Assembly: GCA_002914845.1 (NCBI GenBank)
Contig: JXTC01000075.1
Location: 28,821-92,820, forward strand
DNA length: 64,000 nt
Source of the DNA: Trema orientale
Taxonomy: Eukaryota; Streptophyta; Magnoliopsida; Rosales; Cannabaceae
Direction: 5' to 3'
Part shown: positions 12,244 through 23,430 of the stretch, piece by piece
Layout: the number at the start of each line of letters is the position of its first letter
Position numbering within the stretch: the stretch's first letter is position 1
Translations under genes and position numbers: made by a program
Notes under the pieces: generated by a model
The model's input: the letters and a program-made list of their open reading frames with translations, nothing else
Databases searched by the model: none
What the model was told of the DNA's origin: nothing

Positions 12244-13058
12244 TGTCTTGTCCAGCAGCTGAGGAGGGGTTTTTGGCTAAAGATGCGTAATAGGTCCTGG
12301 CGTTCTTTTGCTGATTGTGTGATGGATATGAAAAATTCTTTGTCGAAAAATTGATTTGGAGACCTGGTGTGTTTTGGCTTGGATGCTTTGGGGCGAGCGA
12401 AATGGTGTGGCTTATGGCCATCATCCCAAAACCGTTAGTCGTATCTTAGAGGATGCCGAACTATGGCTTTTAGAGTTTAAGAGTCTTCATCAACATGTTG
12501 CGCCTTCCATCTCTTCGTGTTCTACCTCATTGTCCTGGCCCCCACCTCGGTTAAATGAACTGAAACTAAACGTTGATACTGTCGTTAATGATAATGATGG
12601 AAAGGTGGCAATAGGGCGGTCATTCGAGATTCTGATAGTTTTGTTTGTGGTGCAGTTGTTATTGTTCTTAAAAGATTCTATAGTCCATACCTGGCTGAAT
12701 GTTTGGCTCTCAAAGAAGGCACTAGCTTTGCACTCCAATATGATTTTATCGTCTCAGAGGTAGAAAGTGATTCTAAGAATGCCATCTCAGCTCTTTCTCA
12801 TTATGATATATTTTCGGCGGAGTGTCCTATTATTTTTGACATCATTGTCAGTTGTAATATGTTGGGTGATGTTGTTTGTCATCATATTTATCGGTCTAGG
12901 AATATAGTAGCTCATAACCTAGTCAGATTTGCTTTGGGTCTTGATTCGAGCTCGTGTTGGTTATACGAAGTTCCTTCTTATGTGTCTTCTGCTGTTTTAG
13001 CACTCACTTAATATTTAAATAAATTGGATCCGTTTCCTTTCAAAAAAAAAAAAAATCA
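12244..13058 (+). mobile_element. 5'-truncated LINE with RNase H end and poly(A)
   Basis: The 3' end of a non-LTR retrotransposon. Frame +2 of the 12356-12763 stretch gives WMLWGERNGVAYG and then RLNELKLNVD, the entry to the RVT_3-type RNase H domain (canonical KLNVDGA; here VDTV). The domain continues in another frame (12703-13011) with ALKEGTSFALQYDFIVSEVE, SDSK and RSRNIVAHNLVRFAL, matching the later E-x-D-S and R-N-x-x-A-H motifs. A frameshift therefore lies between about 12620 and 12705. The copy ends in a 14-base A-run (13042-13055). Flanks 12228-12243 and 13059-13074 are a 16-bp target duplication (TCATGCATTAG[A/C]GTAA) with one mismatch. It is dead on arrival: no reverse transcriptase region is present. 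Confidence 0.9.
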
Positions 13059-13548
13059 TCATGCATTAGCGTAAAATTAAAAAAAAAAACAAAGAAATAT
13101 TGTGGCAAATTTAGCATTTTACTTTTTTGTGTGCCAAATATAGGAATAACATTGACATATGCATTGGAGATCTGGTCTAAAATAAAGGGTCAAGTGGCCA
13201 AATGCCATATTTTAATACATTTTTAACACACTTTAATACATTTTAACATTTTTAACAAAGTTAACGACAATTTTTAATACCTTGTTTAATACTACTTTTA
13301 GTAGCTAAATTTCACATTGTTGATTTAGATGGGACAACCAAAAAACAAATATGTTTTTTAAAAATAAAAATCCTATAAATTAGAAAAAAAAAAAAAAAAA
13401 GAAAATAGTGGTAATTAATAAGTTGTATCTAGTGACTGGTGTTGATCTAATTTTTTTCCTAAATACAAAAAAGTTATTCTCAAAATTCACAGGAACACTC
13501 CTAAAAATATTTTTGGAGTCTAAAAGTATTATTTAGTCACTATTTTTT

Positions 13549-14078
13549 GGATAACTATATTTTTATACATTTTTTTTATTGTTGATTCATTTTACACATT
13601 TCGTTTTCACTATTATCAACATTGATTTTTAGATTAAAAACTTATAAAAAAATTTATATCTTTTATTGGTCATACATAAATTTTAACTATTGAGTTTACT
13701 AAAATACCATTTAAATCTTTAGACATATATATTTAAAAATTAATTCAAATTTAAATCTTATTTAAAATTAATTATCAAAATTAATAAATATTAAGATAAT
13801 TTATAGATTTTTGCATTTTTTTAAATCTATTTAAAATATTTGTTATTTTACTTATTAATTTTGATTAGTTTGAACTTTAAGTTATTTTTAAATAAATATT
13901 TATAGTTTAAAAGGGTGTTTTAGTGAATTTAATGGTCAAAATTGGTTTTTTGACCCATAAATATTATAAATTTATTATAAGTTTTGAATATGAAGATTAA
14001 TGTCGATAATAAGCAACATGCAATAGATAAACTGGACAAATAGTCAAATGTAAGGCATAAAAATATGATTATTTTTCT
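13549..14078. mobile_element. Foldback MITE, diverged relative of 22291-22646
   Basis: The left arm (about 13549-13650, starting ggataactatatttttatac) is the reverse complement, with mismatches, of the right arm (about 13965-14078, ending at gattatttttc). Both arms resemble the arms of the foldback at 22291-22646, for example in the shared gataata-block and the ttaatgt(c/t)gataata string. The centre is AT-rich and non-coding. No clean target duplication was found. Confidence 0.65.
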
Positions 14079-14470
14079 GTGGATGGCATTATAGATATAT
14101 GGATTGGTTATTTTAGAGGAAGTTAGGTTGGAGCACTATAACTTATGAGAAAAGGACATAGATTGGACTAATAGAGCTCCATTTGACCTTTTTAGGACCA
14201 GTTTCTTAGATAAAGTTTTTTAGGAGTAAAAAATGAGGTCCACAAGAGTTAAATGACTAAAAATGCCCCCAGCCTAACCCCTAATATGACTGACATGACT
14301 TTACTTGGATTTGACATATCTTTACACTTTTCCGTGAAACTCATCTCTCTTTTCTCTCTCACTATTTCTCTCTCTTGTCTCCATTTTCTCTGAAAATAAA
14401 CCTCCCAAACCTGAATTCAAAACCACTTAAAAATCTCCCAAAACCACCGTAAGCTCAATACCCTATCCGC

Positions 14471-14719
14471 TTGCCTCTCCATTTTCTTCATCTTTTTTTC
14501 TCAAGGAACTTTGAAATACCTCTAATGGCTAAAATTTGTCCAACCAAAGATAAAAAGTCGTCCTCTACGAAAATTTCAGCGTCGACATCGTCGGAAAGAA
14601 AGAGAAATACACCATCAAAATCACGGATAAAGACTCCAGTGCTGAATCTTGATATCCCAGACGAAAATACGGTTGATTTGAAGGGGAAAGGGGCGAATAT
14701 TGGTTCAATAGAGGAATGA
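14471..14719 (+). pseudogene. Basic Ser/Lys-rich N-terminal frame in the Mutator-like element
   Basis: An 82-codon frame that could also start at codon 19 (MAKICPTKDKK, at 14525). It is rich in Ser, Thr, Lys and Arg, with TSSERKRNTPSKSRIKTPV, and then turns acidic. It follows a CT-rich leader (about 14345-14395) just inside the left inverted repeat, so it is probably the first exon of the gene the element captured. It shows no known domain on its own. Linking it to the protease exon downstream is inference from position. Confidence 0.4.
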
Positions 14720-14992
14720 AACGTTAGTTTTATATTTAATAACAAAATTCTTTTTTTTTTTTTTTGAGATTGTGTGTTAAGAAAAAATCTATATTGACTT
14801 CATTGGCTAATATAATTTCTAATTTTGGTGAAAATTTTCCCCTTTTTGGGATTTTGTTCGTAGTATTATTTTTGGTTTAGTATGGGTATTTATTATTAGT
14901 CATTAATATACTGATTTTGACTTGTGTTGGTTTTGTTGATGGTGTTTATGGACTGAATTCGTATTAAGTATTCTTTATTTTCATCCTGAGTA

Positions 14993-16386
14993 GAGGTCAA
15001 GATGATCTTGACTTAAGTCAAATGATTCTTGACCATAGTCAAGATCTTCTTGACCTAGGGTCATATATCACTTGACCTTCACTTAATATTATTATTTTAT
15101 TTAACTTTATATTTTACTATTGTTCAGCTAGGACTGTGATATATTTGTCATCAAGTTTGCTGAGTTTCTAATGTCCGAAAAGCCAATTACCGATGTTATT
15201 GCTGTAAGGATGGAATAGTTTCGTCATAAGCTTACATGCGAGTTGTATTATCATGCATTACAGAAATATAAGAACTATGCCGAAACTGGATGATAAGAGT
15301 GACCCAATTTAGGAAGCAGAGACAATGTTTTATTTTAGTTGTGGTTCAAACAATTACTTTTTTTTTAGCTTGTGATTTCTATGGTTGTTGTACAATATCT
15401 AGTTTTTAATAATATTTTTTAGTATATTTGATGACTATCATTTTGTCAAAACTTATCTACTTAATAAATATTTTAGTGAAATTCAGCGCATTTGATAAAA
15501 TCTTATTTATTACTATAAGACAAATAAAACTTGACTCTATGTTGGGCTATCTTGACTCTAGATCAAGAATATCTTGCTTCAAGTCAAATATTACTTGATA
15601 TAAGGTCAAGAACTTTTTCGAGTTGGCAAGCATATAAAATTGTATTCAATTTTTCGATTAAAGAGATTTTGACCCCAGTCAAGAAAATCTTGACATGGGG
15701 ATCAATACGTTCTTGACCTAATTAATGAATTGAAAAATAAAATATAATAAAATTTTTAACTACAAACGAGAAAAATCTTGACATGAGGTCAAAAAATTTC
15801 AATTTATAAATTTAAGAATACATCACATATAACATCATGATCAAGTTTCATATACACACTACATGACCCCTACTGAAAATGTTTTTGACTCTAAGTCAAG
15901 TACTTCTTTCCTTAAGTCAATATCCTTTTTACATCGGGTCAAGAACATCTTGATCTCAAGTCAATAATTTCTTGCCCCCATTTCAAGAATTACTTGACCC
16001 CAAATCAATAACTTTTTATCCCAAAGGCAAGAGTTTCTTGATTCAAAATCATGATCCTTTTGTCCCATTCTTGTAGGGCAGTCTGAAGATTCACTAATCG
16101 TACTGCGGAGTAGAATCAGATTGCGGCAAGTCTACCTGTTGTGCCCTGAATTGCAACAGCATGAATACTTTTGCTTGACTAAGTCTCCACCGGTTGATTC
16201 AATATAATGTTGACCAAAGGTCAAGAGGATGTTTACTTAAGGTCATGTTAGTCTTGATCGTACGTCAACATCAGTTTGACCTACCTCTTCAAGTCAATAT
16301 AATATTGACCAAATGTCAAGGGGATCTTGACCTAAGGTCAAGTTAGTCTTGACTATACGTTAAGATTACTTTGACCTACGCCGTCA
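14993..16386 (+). repeat. Dispersed palindromic minisatellite, TTGACC/GGTCAA type
   Basis: About 34 copies of TTGAC or its complement GTCAA are scattered in five clusters: about 14993-15080, 15530-15720, 15775-15795, 15885-15985 and 16205-16386. Many are paired as inverted dyads with two to four bases between the halves, the best being TTGACCTAAGGTCAAG near 16335. Between dyads there are often AGAA/ATCTT spacers, giving a loose repeat of roughly 20-25 bases. The clusters interrupt and follow the protease remnant. TTGACC/T is the core of the W-box bound by WRKY factors; whether that matters here is inference. Confidence 0.8.
15132..15293 (+). pseudogene. C-terminal exon of a Ulp1/C48 cysteine protease, decayed
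   Basis: After cag-ctag at 15124-15131, a plausible splice acceptor region, the frame reads DCDIFVIKFAEFLMSEKPIT. This aligns with the catalytic-Cys block of plant Ulp1 (SUMO/NEDD8 peptidase, C48) proteins, normally DCGVFVIKYAEFLM: the Cys is kept, and the following Gly is Asp. The frame continues with FRHKLTCELYYHALQKYKN to a TGA at 15291-15293, with one in-frame TAG about 28 codons in. The His and Asp of the triad would lie in upstream exons, which I do not find, so the protease cannot be active. Confidence 0.75.
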
Positions 16387-16583
16387 CAACGAGATCTACA
16401 AGATATTATGAAGATGCTGAACATACCAAAACATGAACTTTCTAGTACAATAATGCCTGAATTAGTATTATGGTCCTTATTCAAATATTATGTTGGTGTT
16501 TACTGGAATAAAAAATCTATGATCCAAGAATCGATAGAATCAACCACATGATAAGCCTCAATGAATAACAAATTGTCATTACC

Positions 16584-17422
16584 TTATTTGTCCTTACTGT
16601 TGTCCTTCTTCTTCTTAAGGGCTAGGTAAGTTTTGTAGTTTCTCTTCCAATGTCCATCCCCACTGCAGTGGAAATATTTTTCCTTTGGTTTGTCATCCTT
16701 CTTGGTCTTCTTTTTCTTTAGAGCCAGAGAAGCAGGAGTCTTTTTCTTTCCTTTACATTTGCCTTTCGACTTAGGTTTAGAAGAACTAGCTTGAGCTACA
16801 TTAGCCTCAGCAGATCCTGACTTATTCTTCTTAAGAATATTCTCTATAATTTGCAGATCTTTCATCAGGCCAGTAAGAGTATAATCCTTCTCATGAAGCT
16901 CATGATCAATATTAAATTGATTGAAGGTGTCTGACAATATATTCAAAACTATATCAATTTGGATGTCACAATCAATTTCAACTCCAAGAATTTCCAGTTC
17001 ATTAAGGTATGCGATGACTTTCATCATATGTTCTCAAACTGGAGTACCCTTCTTTTGTCGAAGATTCATGAATACAGATGTTGCCTCATTTCTAGCTTGA
17101 CGACCGAGACTAGCGAATATTTTGTTAACACTCAGCATCATGTTAGCAGCAGTATCCATCCCACGATATTGTTATTGCAATATATTGCTCATAGAGCCAA
17201 GTATATAGCACTTAGCCATCTCATCAGATTGCTTCTACTTATCATATAAGTTTCTTTCATCGTTGGTGGATTCCTCAGTTGGCTGAGCAGGACATGGAGT
17301 GGTGAGAACCCACTTATATTTATCAACAGTAAGCATTATGTCTAGATTACGTTCCAGTCTACATAGTTTTCACCGTCTAACTTGTTTTGTATGAGTAAAG
17401 TGGATAAAGGATTAAGTGCCAT
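16584..17422 (-). pseudogene. copia gag region with zinc knuckle (fossil)
   Basis: The minus-strand coding sequence begins around 17422 (MALNPLSTLLIQNKLDGENY) and passes the copia Gag landmark peptides for the W-x-x-W-like N-terminal part. It then becomes Lys-rich and carries a CCHC-type knuckle (FHCSGDGHWKRNY) near 16640-16680. This is the RNA-binding structural protein of a copia element. The region is broken and is treated as part of the fossil 16491-21581. Confidence 0.85.
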
Positions 17423-18974
17423 ATCTACTGAAAAATAAATAAACATTTCATGTATAAGCAAACATCATATATCATGTTTCGAATAATTAACATAAAGTAT
17501 TAAACATACAATATGCAAGTGAAGTATCCCTAAGACTATCACTTATATTCATGGTAATTTGACCTACCACTGATTACAAGCCTCTTAAGGGGGGTCATGC
17601 AACCAACAAGTCAAACTAAAACAATTTCAATTAGTAAATAGACAGATAAATCTTATCCCATATTTCTAACTGCCATTCTCTTTAGTCCTCTAATCGACTA
17701 ATAAGAACTCCTACGGGAGGATATTAATATTTTGAGTTGAGTGTTTAACCATTATTTCAGTAACTAAGCTTTTTATATAAGACCGTCTCATACGGGTGAT
17801 CAACCTCATATAGTCTACCTAGTACCTTATCCTAAGAAGTTCATTTCCAGTATTACTTGGACGAAAACCCTCCTACGGGAGCTCAGTAAGATTCTGAGGC
17901 GAGGCTCATCCTAACACATAACGAACCAAAAATAGAGACCAGAGGTATCATATACCTTCTCCCACTCAATATTTTATAATTAGGGATTTATTGATTTTAC
18001 CTAGTTATCTAACTAATAAAGTAACCTAAAATCAATTATGTAAGCATGTTCATATTTGCATGAGAGTAGCTCTAATTATCTATATGACATGTTACTAAAA
18101 ATCATGTAATAAAACTTAATTATTAGGCATGCATGCAACGTTGTCCTAATAATACCAAAGTAGTAAGCAGATAATTAATTAATTGTTAATAAATTATTAA
18201 TTTTCAGTAATTTAAAATTATTTAACATTTAAATAATTTTAATTGATAAGATAATGTTAAATATTTAAATATGGAAGATAATATTTAACATTTAGATTAG
18301 AAAAGATTTTCATAAAATCTAATCAATTTAAATAAAAAATTTAACTAATTAAATCTCCTTAAATATCTCAAATTTAAATTTCAACTTTTGAAATCTTAAT
18401 TCAAATTTAACTTCCTTAAATATCTCCCATTATCTTATCCTGTCAGATTTGAAAAATTCAAATCAATATCTAATCTCATTAAATATCTACTAACCATAAA
18501 TTCAAATTTGAAAATTGAAAAGATATTCTGATTTAAATCTAAATTTCAAATCTTCACAAAATTCAAAATTTAAAAGATAGAAGATTTTATGGATAAAAAT
18601 CTCCTACAATATCTTTAATTTGAATTAAAATAAATTTAAAATTCAAAATAGATAACCAACTATCACATAATCAGTTTTTCAAAATATCTATTCAAAATTC
18701 GAATTTAAAACTAAAACATATTATCTCATAATATCTAATTTTAAAATTTTCTATTTTAAAATATATTTAATTATTCAAATAATAATTAAGATATTATGGA
18801 TATCAACCATATCCATAATTCAAATTAAAACATCCTATCAATTCAAAATTTCGAAAATTCAAATTTAATAAGGATATAAAAATTTGAATTCAAAATTTTA
18901 ATCTATGAGTTTTTATAAAACTATGGATAAATTAAATTAATTTTTAAAATAAAAATAATTAAAATTATGGCTGG

Positions 18975-19560
18975 AAATGCGAAACATGTCGAGACAAACC
19001 GACAGACGGAACGAGAGACCAGTACATAAACGTCGGCCTCGGGACGTTATGCGGCCATGCTCGGGACAACTTCCGGGCGTCAATGGGCTCGCATAATGTT
19101 ACGCGGCCTCGCTCGGGACAACTCCCGAGTGACAACGGGCTCGCGTAACTCACATACGTCAAACGCACGATACGGCACTCTGAGCGGCCAAGGCACGGGA
19201 GGCCCACCCGCGTGACCAATGTGCAGGAGGCCGCCCGTTGGCCATGTGGTGATCCGCACAGCCAACGGGGTTGTGCCCATGCGCCATGCGCAGGGTGAAC
19301 CCGTGCGGCATGCGTGGGCTGGCCACCCGCAGGCCACGCGTGGATCGCATCCGAGTGGCCTACAGGGCCGTGCCCGTGTCACATGCGCGGGTAATCCCGC
19401 ACGGCCTGCACGGGGAGGAAACCCATAGGCCACGGGCTGATCCTATCTGTGTGGCCAGCGGCTCCTCACCTGTGCGGCCATGCGCGGGGCTGTGCCCATG
19501 TGGCCCGTGCGCGGGTCACACCCGCAAGGCTCGCACGGGCAGTGCACACTGCTCTTAGCC
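18975..19560. repeat. GC-rich degenerate repeat block in the element leader
   Basis: This block of nearly 600 bp is strikingly GC-rich in surroundings that are mostly A and T. It begins with two tandem copies of a unit of about 53 bp (gctcgggacaac and gggctcgc landmarks, about 19040-19150). It continues with irregular repeats built on gcggccatgcgcggg, ggccacgcgtgg and cccgtgcgg words. Overlapping open frames on both strands come from the lack of AT-rich stop codons, not from genes. It lies in the non-coding leader between the LTR and gag of the nested element. Confidence 0.8.
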
Positions 19561-19939
19561 ATGTACCGCTTTGTCGTTTCGTTTTTTTTTTTTTAAATTG
19601 AAAAACAGTTTTCATAAGACTCAAAAAATAATTAAAGATCAAAACATTTCTATACATAGTTTTATCAAGAACATAAAACATGAACACGTAGAAATCAAGA
19701 ACATGCCGGAAACGAAAATAAAAAACGAACATGATCATTACCTCATAGCAACATCTAATCAGATAATCATTTAAACTCATTGAATCTATTGACCATCATA
19801 CAAACTAGAGCATACTCATAATATGAACAAGACCAAACATAAACCAAACTTTTTCGAAAATCAAAAACATCAATTAACAAGAGAATAGACCGGAGTAAAA
19901 TATGCTAGATCAATAATAAAACCTAGTTCTGGTACCAAG

Positions 19940-21581
19940 TACTGGTATTTACTGGAATAAATTTCCAGAAAATATTTTCGCAAAATTATTTTCAAGAACA
20001 CCATAGTTTTGTAAAATCTAGAAACGTAGCGAAATTGGTCGTTTAAAATTTTTCTATTTACAAAATCTTTCGGATCGTGATCTAACATAAATTAATTCTT
20101 GATCTAGACAAGAACAATACTCGGATTCGCTCCATAACTTTCTCGTCTTTCCGTCTATTCTCGAAAGCTGTTTGATTGATCCAGTGGGTGGTCACCTTCT
20201 TGATTCCCAACAAAGATATCCGTAGACGAACAAGAAGACAATCTTCTCGAACTAATTTCTCCAGGATGGCCGAAAAATACCAAGGATGATGAACCCTAGT
20301 GCTGGCCAATTTCTGCTCTCTCTTCTTCTTTTTTATGCATATGACACTCTCTTCTAAAGGGATGTTTCATGTGTAATAGTTAATTGTGCAGTCAGAGAAC
20401 TTTTCTCTTAACTATATAGAGAGATTAGTAAACCATAATGGGCTTATTGGGCTCAACTGATCATCAAATAACTATTGGGCTTTAATTTGAGCTAAATAGG
20501 GGATCAGATGGATCCATAAAGCCCAAGCTCCAATGGACCATATATCCACTATTATAATTAACTCTTAATTATGATTAGGCCTTGTCCATTAATATTGGGG
20601 CACACCACTATAGGCTCAATATTGAACTCTTGGACTAAATGTCATTTATTTTCTCTGAAGCTTATTAACAATTAATTAGCTTGATCCATTTAGCATATAC
20701 TATACCTGTAGATATACCCCCAATGCAATGCCGTACTAGTAGTGTGAAATTACCGTATTATCTATCTAATACATATTTACCTTTGAATTACCATTTTTTA
20801 TCTAATGGATAATAGTTGACTACGGTGTTTGTATCTACTTATACCAACACAGTCAAATTTACATAGTGAATACCGGGGCCCTGGTTTATATTATCCAAGT
20901 ACTTTAAAAAACTCAAAGTGACATTATATGCATGGCGTCCATCATGAAAAACGTTCTACACATTTTATACACCTTATCTTCCAAGAAACTGGAGTTCGAA
21001 CTATAAATCGGAACTAGTCATTTAGTAACTCAAAAAGACAAAACATATGAAAGTAAGTTCGTTAATCACTAGGATTAAGGTTTTCTATAATAGTGCTAGA
21101 TTCGTGAAATTAGAAATTTAAGTTACGGCACTTAACCTTAAATTCTAATTCACTCGATCCTTTTCGATGCTGTTATAACTTTCTTATAACACACTAGTAT
21201 TTTTATCTGAAGACTCACTTTGATAATTAGAGACTTCATTAATTAAATAGACAATACTACATTCTATGGCATAGTAAAGTATTCCATTTTCAATATGCAG
21301 AATGCGAATAATTTAATTTTGATATAATGAAATAAAGAATATAATGTCTCTCATATATGAACTCATCATACGAATAATTCTTTATTACTCATTACATGTC
21401 TTGGAAACTTTAGATGTTTGCATAAGATAAACATACACATCACATGTGTATTAATGGGACATAAATGAAATAGAATTCACAATATGGAATTTATTAACAA
21501 CAAATAGATAATAAATAATCTGATAATAAATTGTTTATAATGTCAAAATAATAAACTACTCTATAGGACATTATTCCAACG
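19940..21581 (-). repeat. LTR B, 5' LTR of the nested copia element
   Basis: A 1.64-kb LTR running from TACTGGTATTTACTGG to ATTATTCCAACG, each terminus one base away from canonical TG...CA. It is collinear with the solo LTR at 3319-4970, sharing for example the aacaccatagttttgtaaaa block near the left end and the attattccaac end. The two are different insertions of the same family, so their divergence does not date either one. Confidence 0.9.
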
Positions 21582-21729
21582 TATTACTCACTCAACATCA
21601 ACTATAGAAAACCAATCTTAAATAAAACTTTATTACTTATCTTCAAAATCCAAATAACTTCCTAACATAATCCTTACATCTTTCTAGTTGAGTTTTTTTT
21701 ATAAAATAGTTAAATAGTTGTTGAGAAAC

Positions 21730-21784
21730 ACAACTGTTAACAAAGAAAGAAAGAGAGAGCTAGAGAGAGAGAACATAAACTAGA

Positions 21785-21816
<32 letters not shown>

Positions 21817-22070
21817 GGAGAGAGAAAGAGAAAATGAAATGAAAGACAATGAGACATAGAGATGGAGAGATTAATCAGGTTAACAGTTCAGAGCTTTCAT
21901 ATTCCTCTAGAGATGGAAACAAAACCTCTGATCTTTGGAGAGATGACAGAAGAAGAAGAAGAAGAAGAAGAAGAAGAAGAAGAAGAAGAAGAAAGAGAGA
22001 GAGAACGAGAATGCAAAGGAAAAAATGATGGCAGATTATGGAAAGAGAGAGAGAGAGAGGAACATTTAAT
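21730..22070. repeat. GA-rich microsatellites near the right end of the Mutator-like element
   Basis: Runs of (GA)n (about 21745-21835), (GAA)n (about 21950-21993) and further GA tracts. They mirror the CT-rich stretch inside the left inverted repeat (about 14345-14395). The reading frames on both strands here (poly-Glu and poly-Leu) are artefacts of the repeats. Confidence 0.8.
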
Positions 22071-22290
22071 ACTCTACCTACCATTTTCACTTTTGGCTAA
22101 AAGGCAAGCTTGGGAACTGTTTTGTTCTCTTTCTACCTAGTCCTCTTTTTTAGTCCTAAAAAAGTTACTATATCATCATAGTCCTAAAGAAGGCTAAAGG
22201 TCCCTAATTAGTCCTATCCATGTCCTTTTCTCATAACTTATAAGTATATTAACAGGCTTTTCTTTTGTGAAATCTCCTTTTTTTTTCTTT

Positions 22291-22646
22291 GGGTATCTCT
22301 TTTATACATTGCATTTTGACACTTTGTTCAGTTTGTACCTTGTGTTTTGGTTAATATTAATATTGACCCTTAGATTTGAAATCTGTTACAAATTTATACA
22401 CTGACATCAATTTAGAGCAATTAATTTACCAAGATGATTTAATAAATTTATTCTAGGATAAGTTTTTATGTAATTTATTTTTAATTTTTTAAAAGATAAC
22501 TTGGTAAATTAACTGCTCTAAATAAGTGTCAATGTATAAGTTTGTAACAAATTTCAAATCTAGAAGTTAATGTTGATAATAACCAAAACAGAATGTATAA
22601 TTTGAACAAAATGTCAAAATACAAAGTATAAAAGTGATAGTATCCC
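22291..22646. mobile_element. Foldback MITE with arms of about 150 bp
   Basis: The left arm (from GGGTATCTCTTTTATAC) and the right arm (ending ATAAAAGTGATAGTATCCC) are long imperfect reverse complements. Landmarks are tagatttgaaat(c/t)tgttac and attaatttaccaag on the left arm and their complements on the right. Ends beginning GGG resemble the other Mutator-type foldbacks in this window. The flanks are T-rich and a 9-bp duplication is not clear. It is non-coding. Confidence 0.8.
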
Positions 22647-23430
22647 TTTTTTTATTTGTTTCTCTCTCTTTCATTTTAGTTGAGTTCGAATAAAAGTTAA
22701 TTTTGGGGGTAAATTATTAATTTTCGAACAACCTCTTCTATAAAAGTAGCTATCTCTATGACAATATCATGTTGTTGTTAGATTTGCATCATTTTGAGTG
22801 GTCCAATATACCGAGTGATATATAGTAGATAGTTATGACATTTTCCAAAATTAAATGAGCAAAGTCAAATTGTACAATCTAATTAAATAATAACAAATTT
22901 GGTGAATGGAAAATTGGACAATCTAATTAAATAATGACAAATTTGTTGAAATAAAATAAATCTGACATTGGTAAAGATTTGGTAAAAGTATTATTCTTAT
23001 CTCGATATTTTTTGTGATACACTTGCCTTAATTAGATTACTACCAGCTTTATCCATTTGTCCTTTGTATTTTTTTTTTCCTTGAAATGTTATTAATATTG
23101 TCCTTTGTATTTGTGTTCAAACTAATAAGATTAAAAAAGAATGTTCAATTTTGTTGACTATTCGCCTTTCTTACCCAGACACTATCTAATGACTAGGAAT
23201 TGAGAAGTTTTTACAGTAGACAAATGTTTTAAAGGTCTAAGAGGATTTTATATAGCATAATCGATGACAAAATCATGTTAAAAGTAACGTGTATAAGCCA
23301 GTGGATAATTGTTTATTATTATTTTTTTTAGAAAAGTCAATCATTTTACTGAATACATTCATTACAAAAATTTTGGTGAGATTTTTCGTCTTAGAAATAT
23401 TTTATCAAATTATAACAAACAGAATTCGTA
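22647..23430. other. Intergenic, no gene seen
   Basis: AT-rich sequence with a small direct duplication around 22865-22945 (caatctaattaaataatgacaaattt). I see no coding or RNA gene. Confidence 0.4.

Larger units (their letters stand above)
16491..21581 (-). mobile_element. Ty1/copia LTR element nested in the Mutator-like element, broken
   Basis: A minus-strand copia element. From right to left it has an LTR (19940-21581), a primer-binding site around 19926-19939 (TTGGTACCAGAAC), a long non-coding leader of about 2.5 kb, and a gag region (16584-17422) running to the start of protease. The left terminus keeps only a short stub of LTR sequence (TGTTGGTGTTTACTGG at 16491). The flanks TATTA (16486-16490) and TATTA (21582-21586) are a perfect 5-bp target duplication, so the two ends belong to one insertion. 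It is broken, lacking most of pol, and cannot move by itself. Confidence 0.85.
14147..22232 (+). mobile_element. Mutator-like element carrying a C48 (Ulp1) protease remnant
   Basis: The ends are inverted repeats of about 100 bp: GAGAAAAGGACAT at 14147 and its reverse complement ending at 22232, continuing inward with the shared ttttttaggagtaaaaaa/ttttttaggactaaaaaa block. The flanks ATAACTTAT (14138-14146) and ATAACTTAT (22233-22241) form a perfect 9-bp target duplication, the hallmark of Mutator-like elements. Inside are a short basic N-terminal frame, a remnant exon of a Ulp1-type cysteine protease and a palindromic minisatellite. Plant Mutator-like elements that captured Ulp1 genes are known (Kaonashi type), and this looks like a decayed member. 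About 5.1 kb of its length is a nested copia element (16491-21581). No transposase reading frame is visible. Confidence 0.85.

Noticed and set aside
14471-14719. An independent host gene for the Ser/Lys-rich peptide
   Set aside because: It lies within the inverted repeats of a Mutator-like element and has no recognised domain, so it is reported as part of that element.
14993-16386. CRISPR-like array
   Set aside because: The repeats are short, degenerate, palindromic and irregularly spaced, in a plant genome; there are no uniform spacers.
19219-19558. Overlapping open frames on both strands with Arg/Pro/His-rich products
   Set aside because: They arise in the GC-rich repeat block, where stop codons are scarce. 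There is no known family, no promoter context and similar frames exist on both strands.
21862-22140. Poly-Glu frame and the opposite poly-Leu frame
   Set aside because: They are translations of a (GAA)n microsatellite inside a transposon end.
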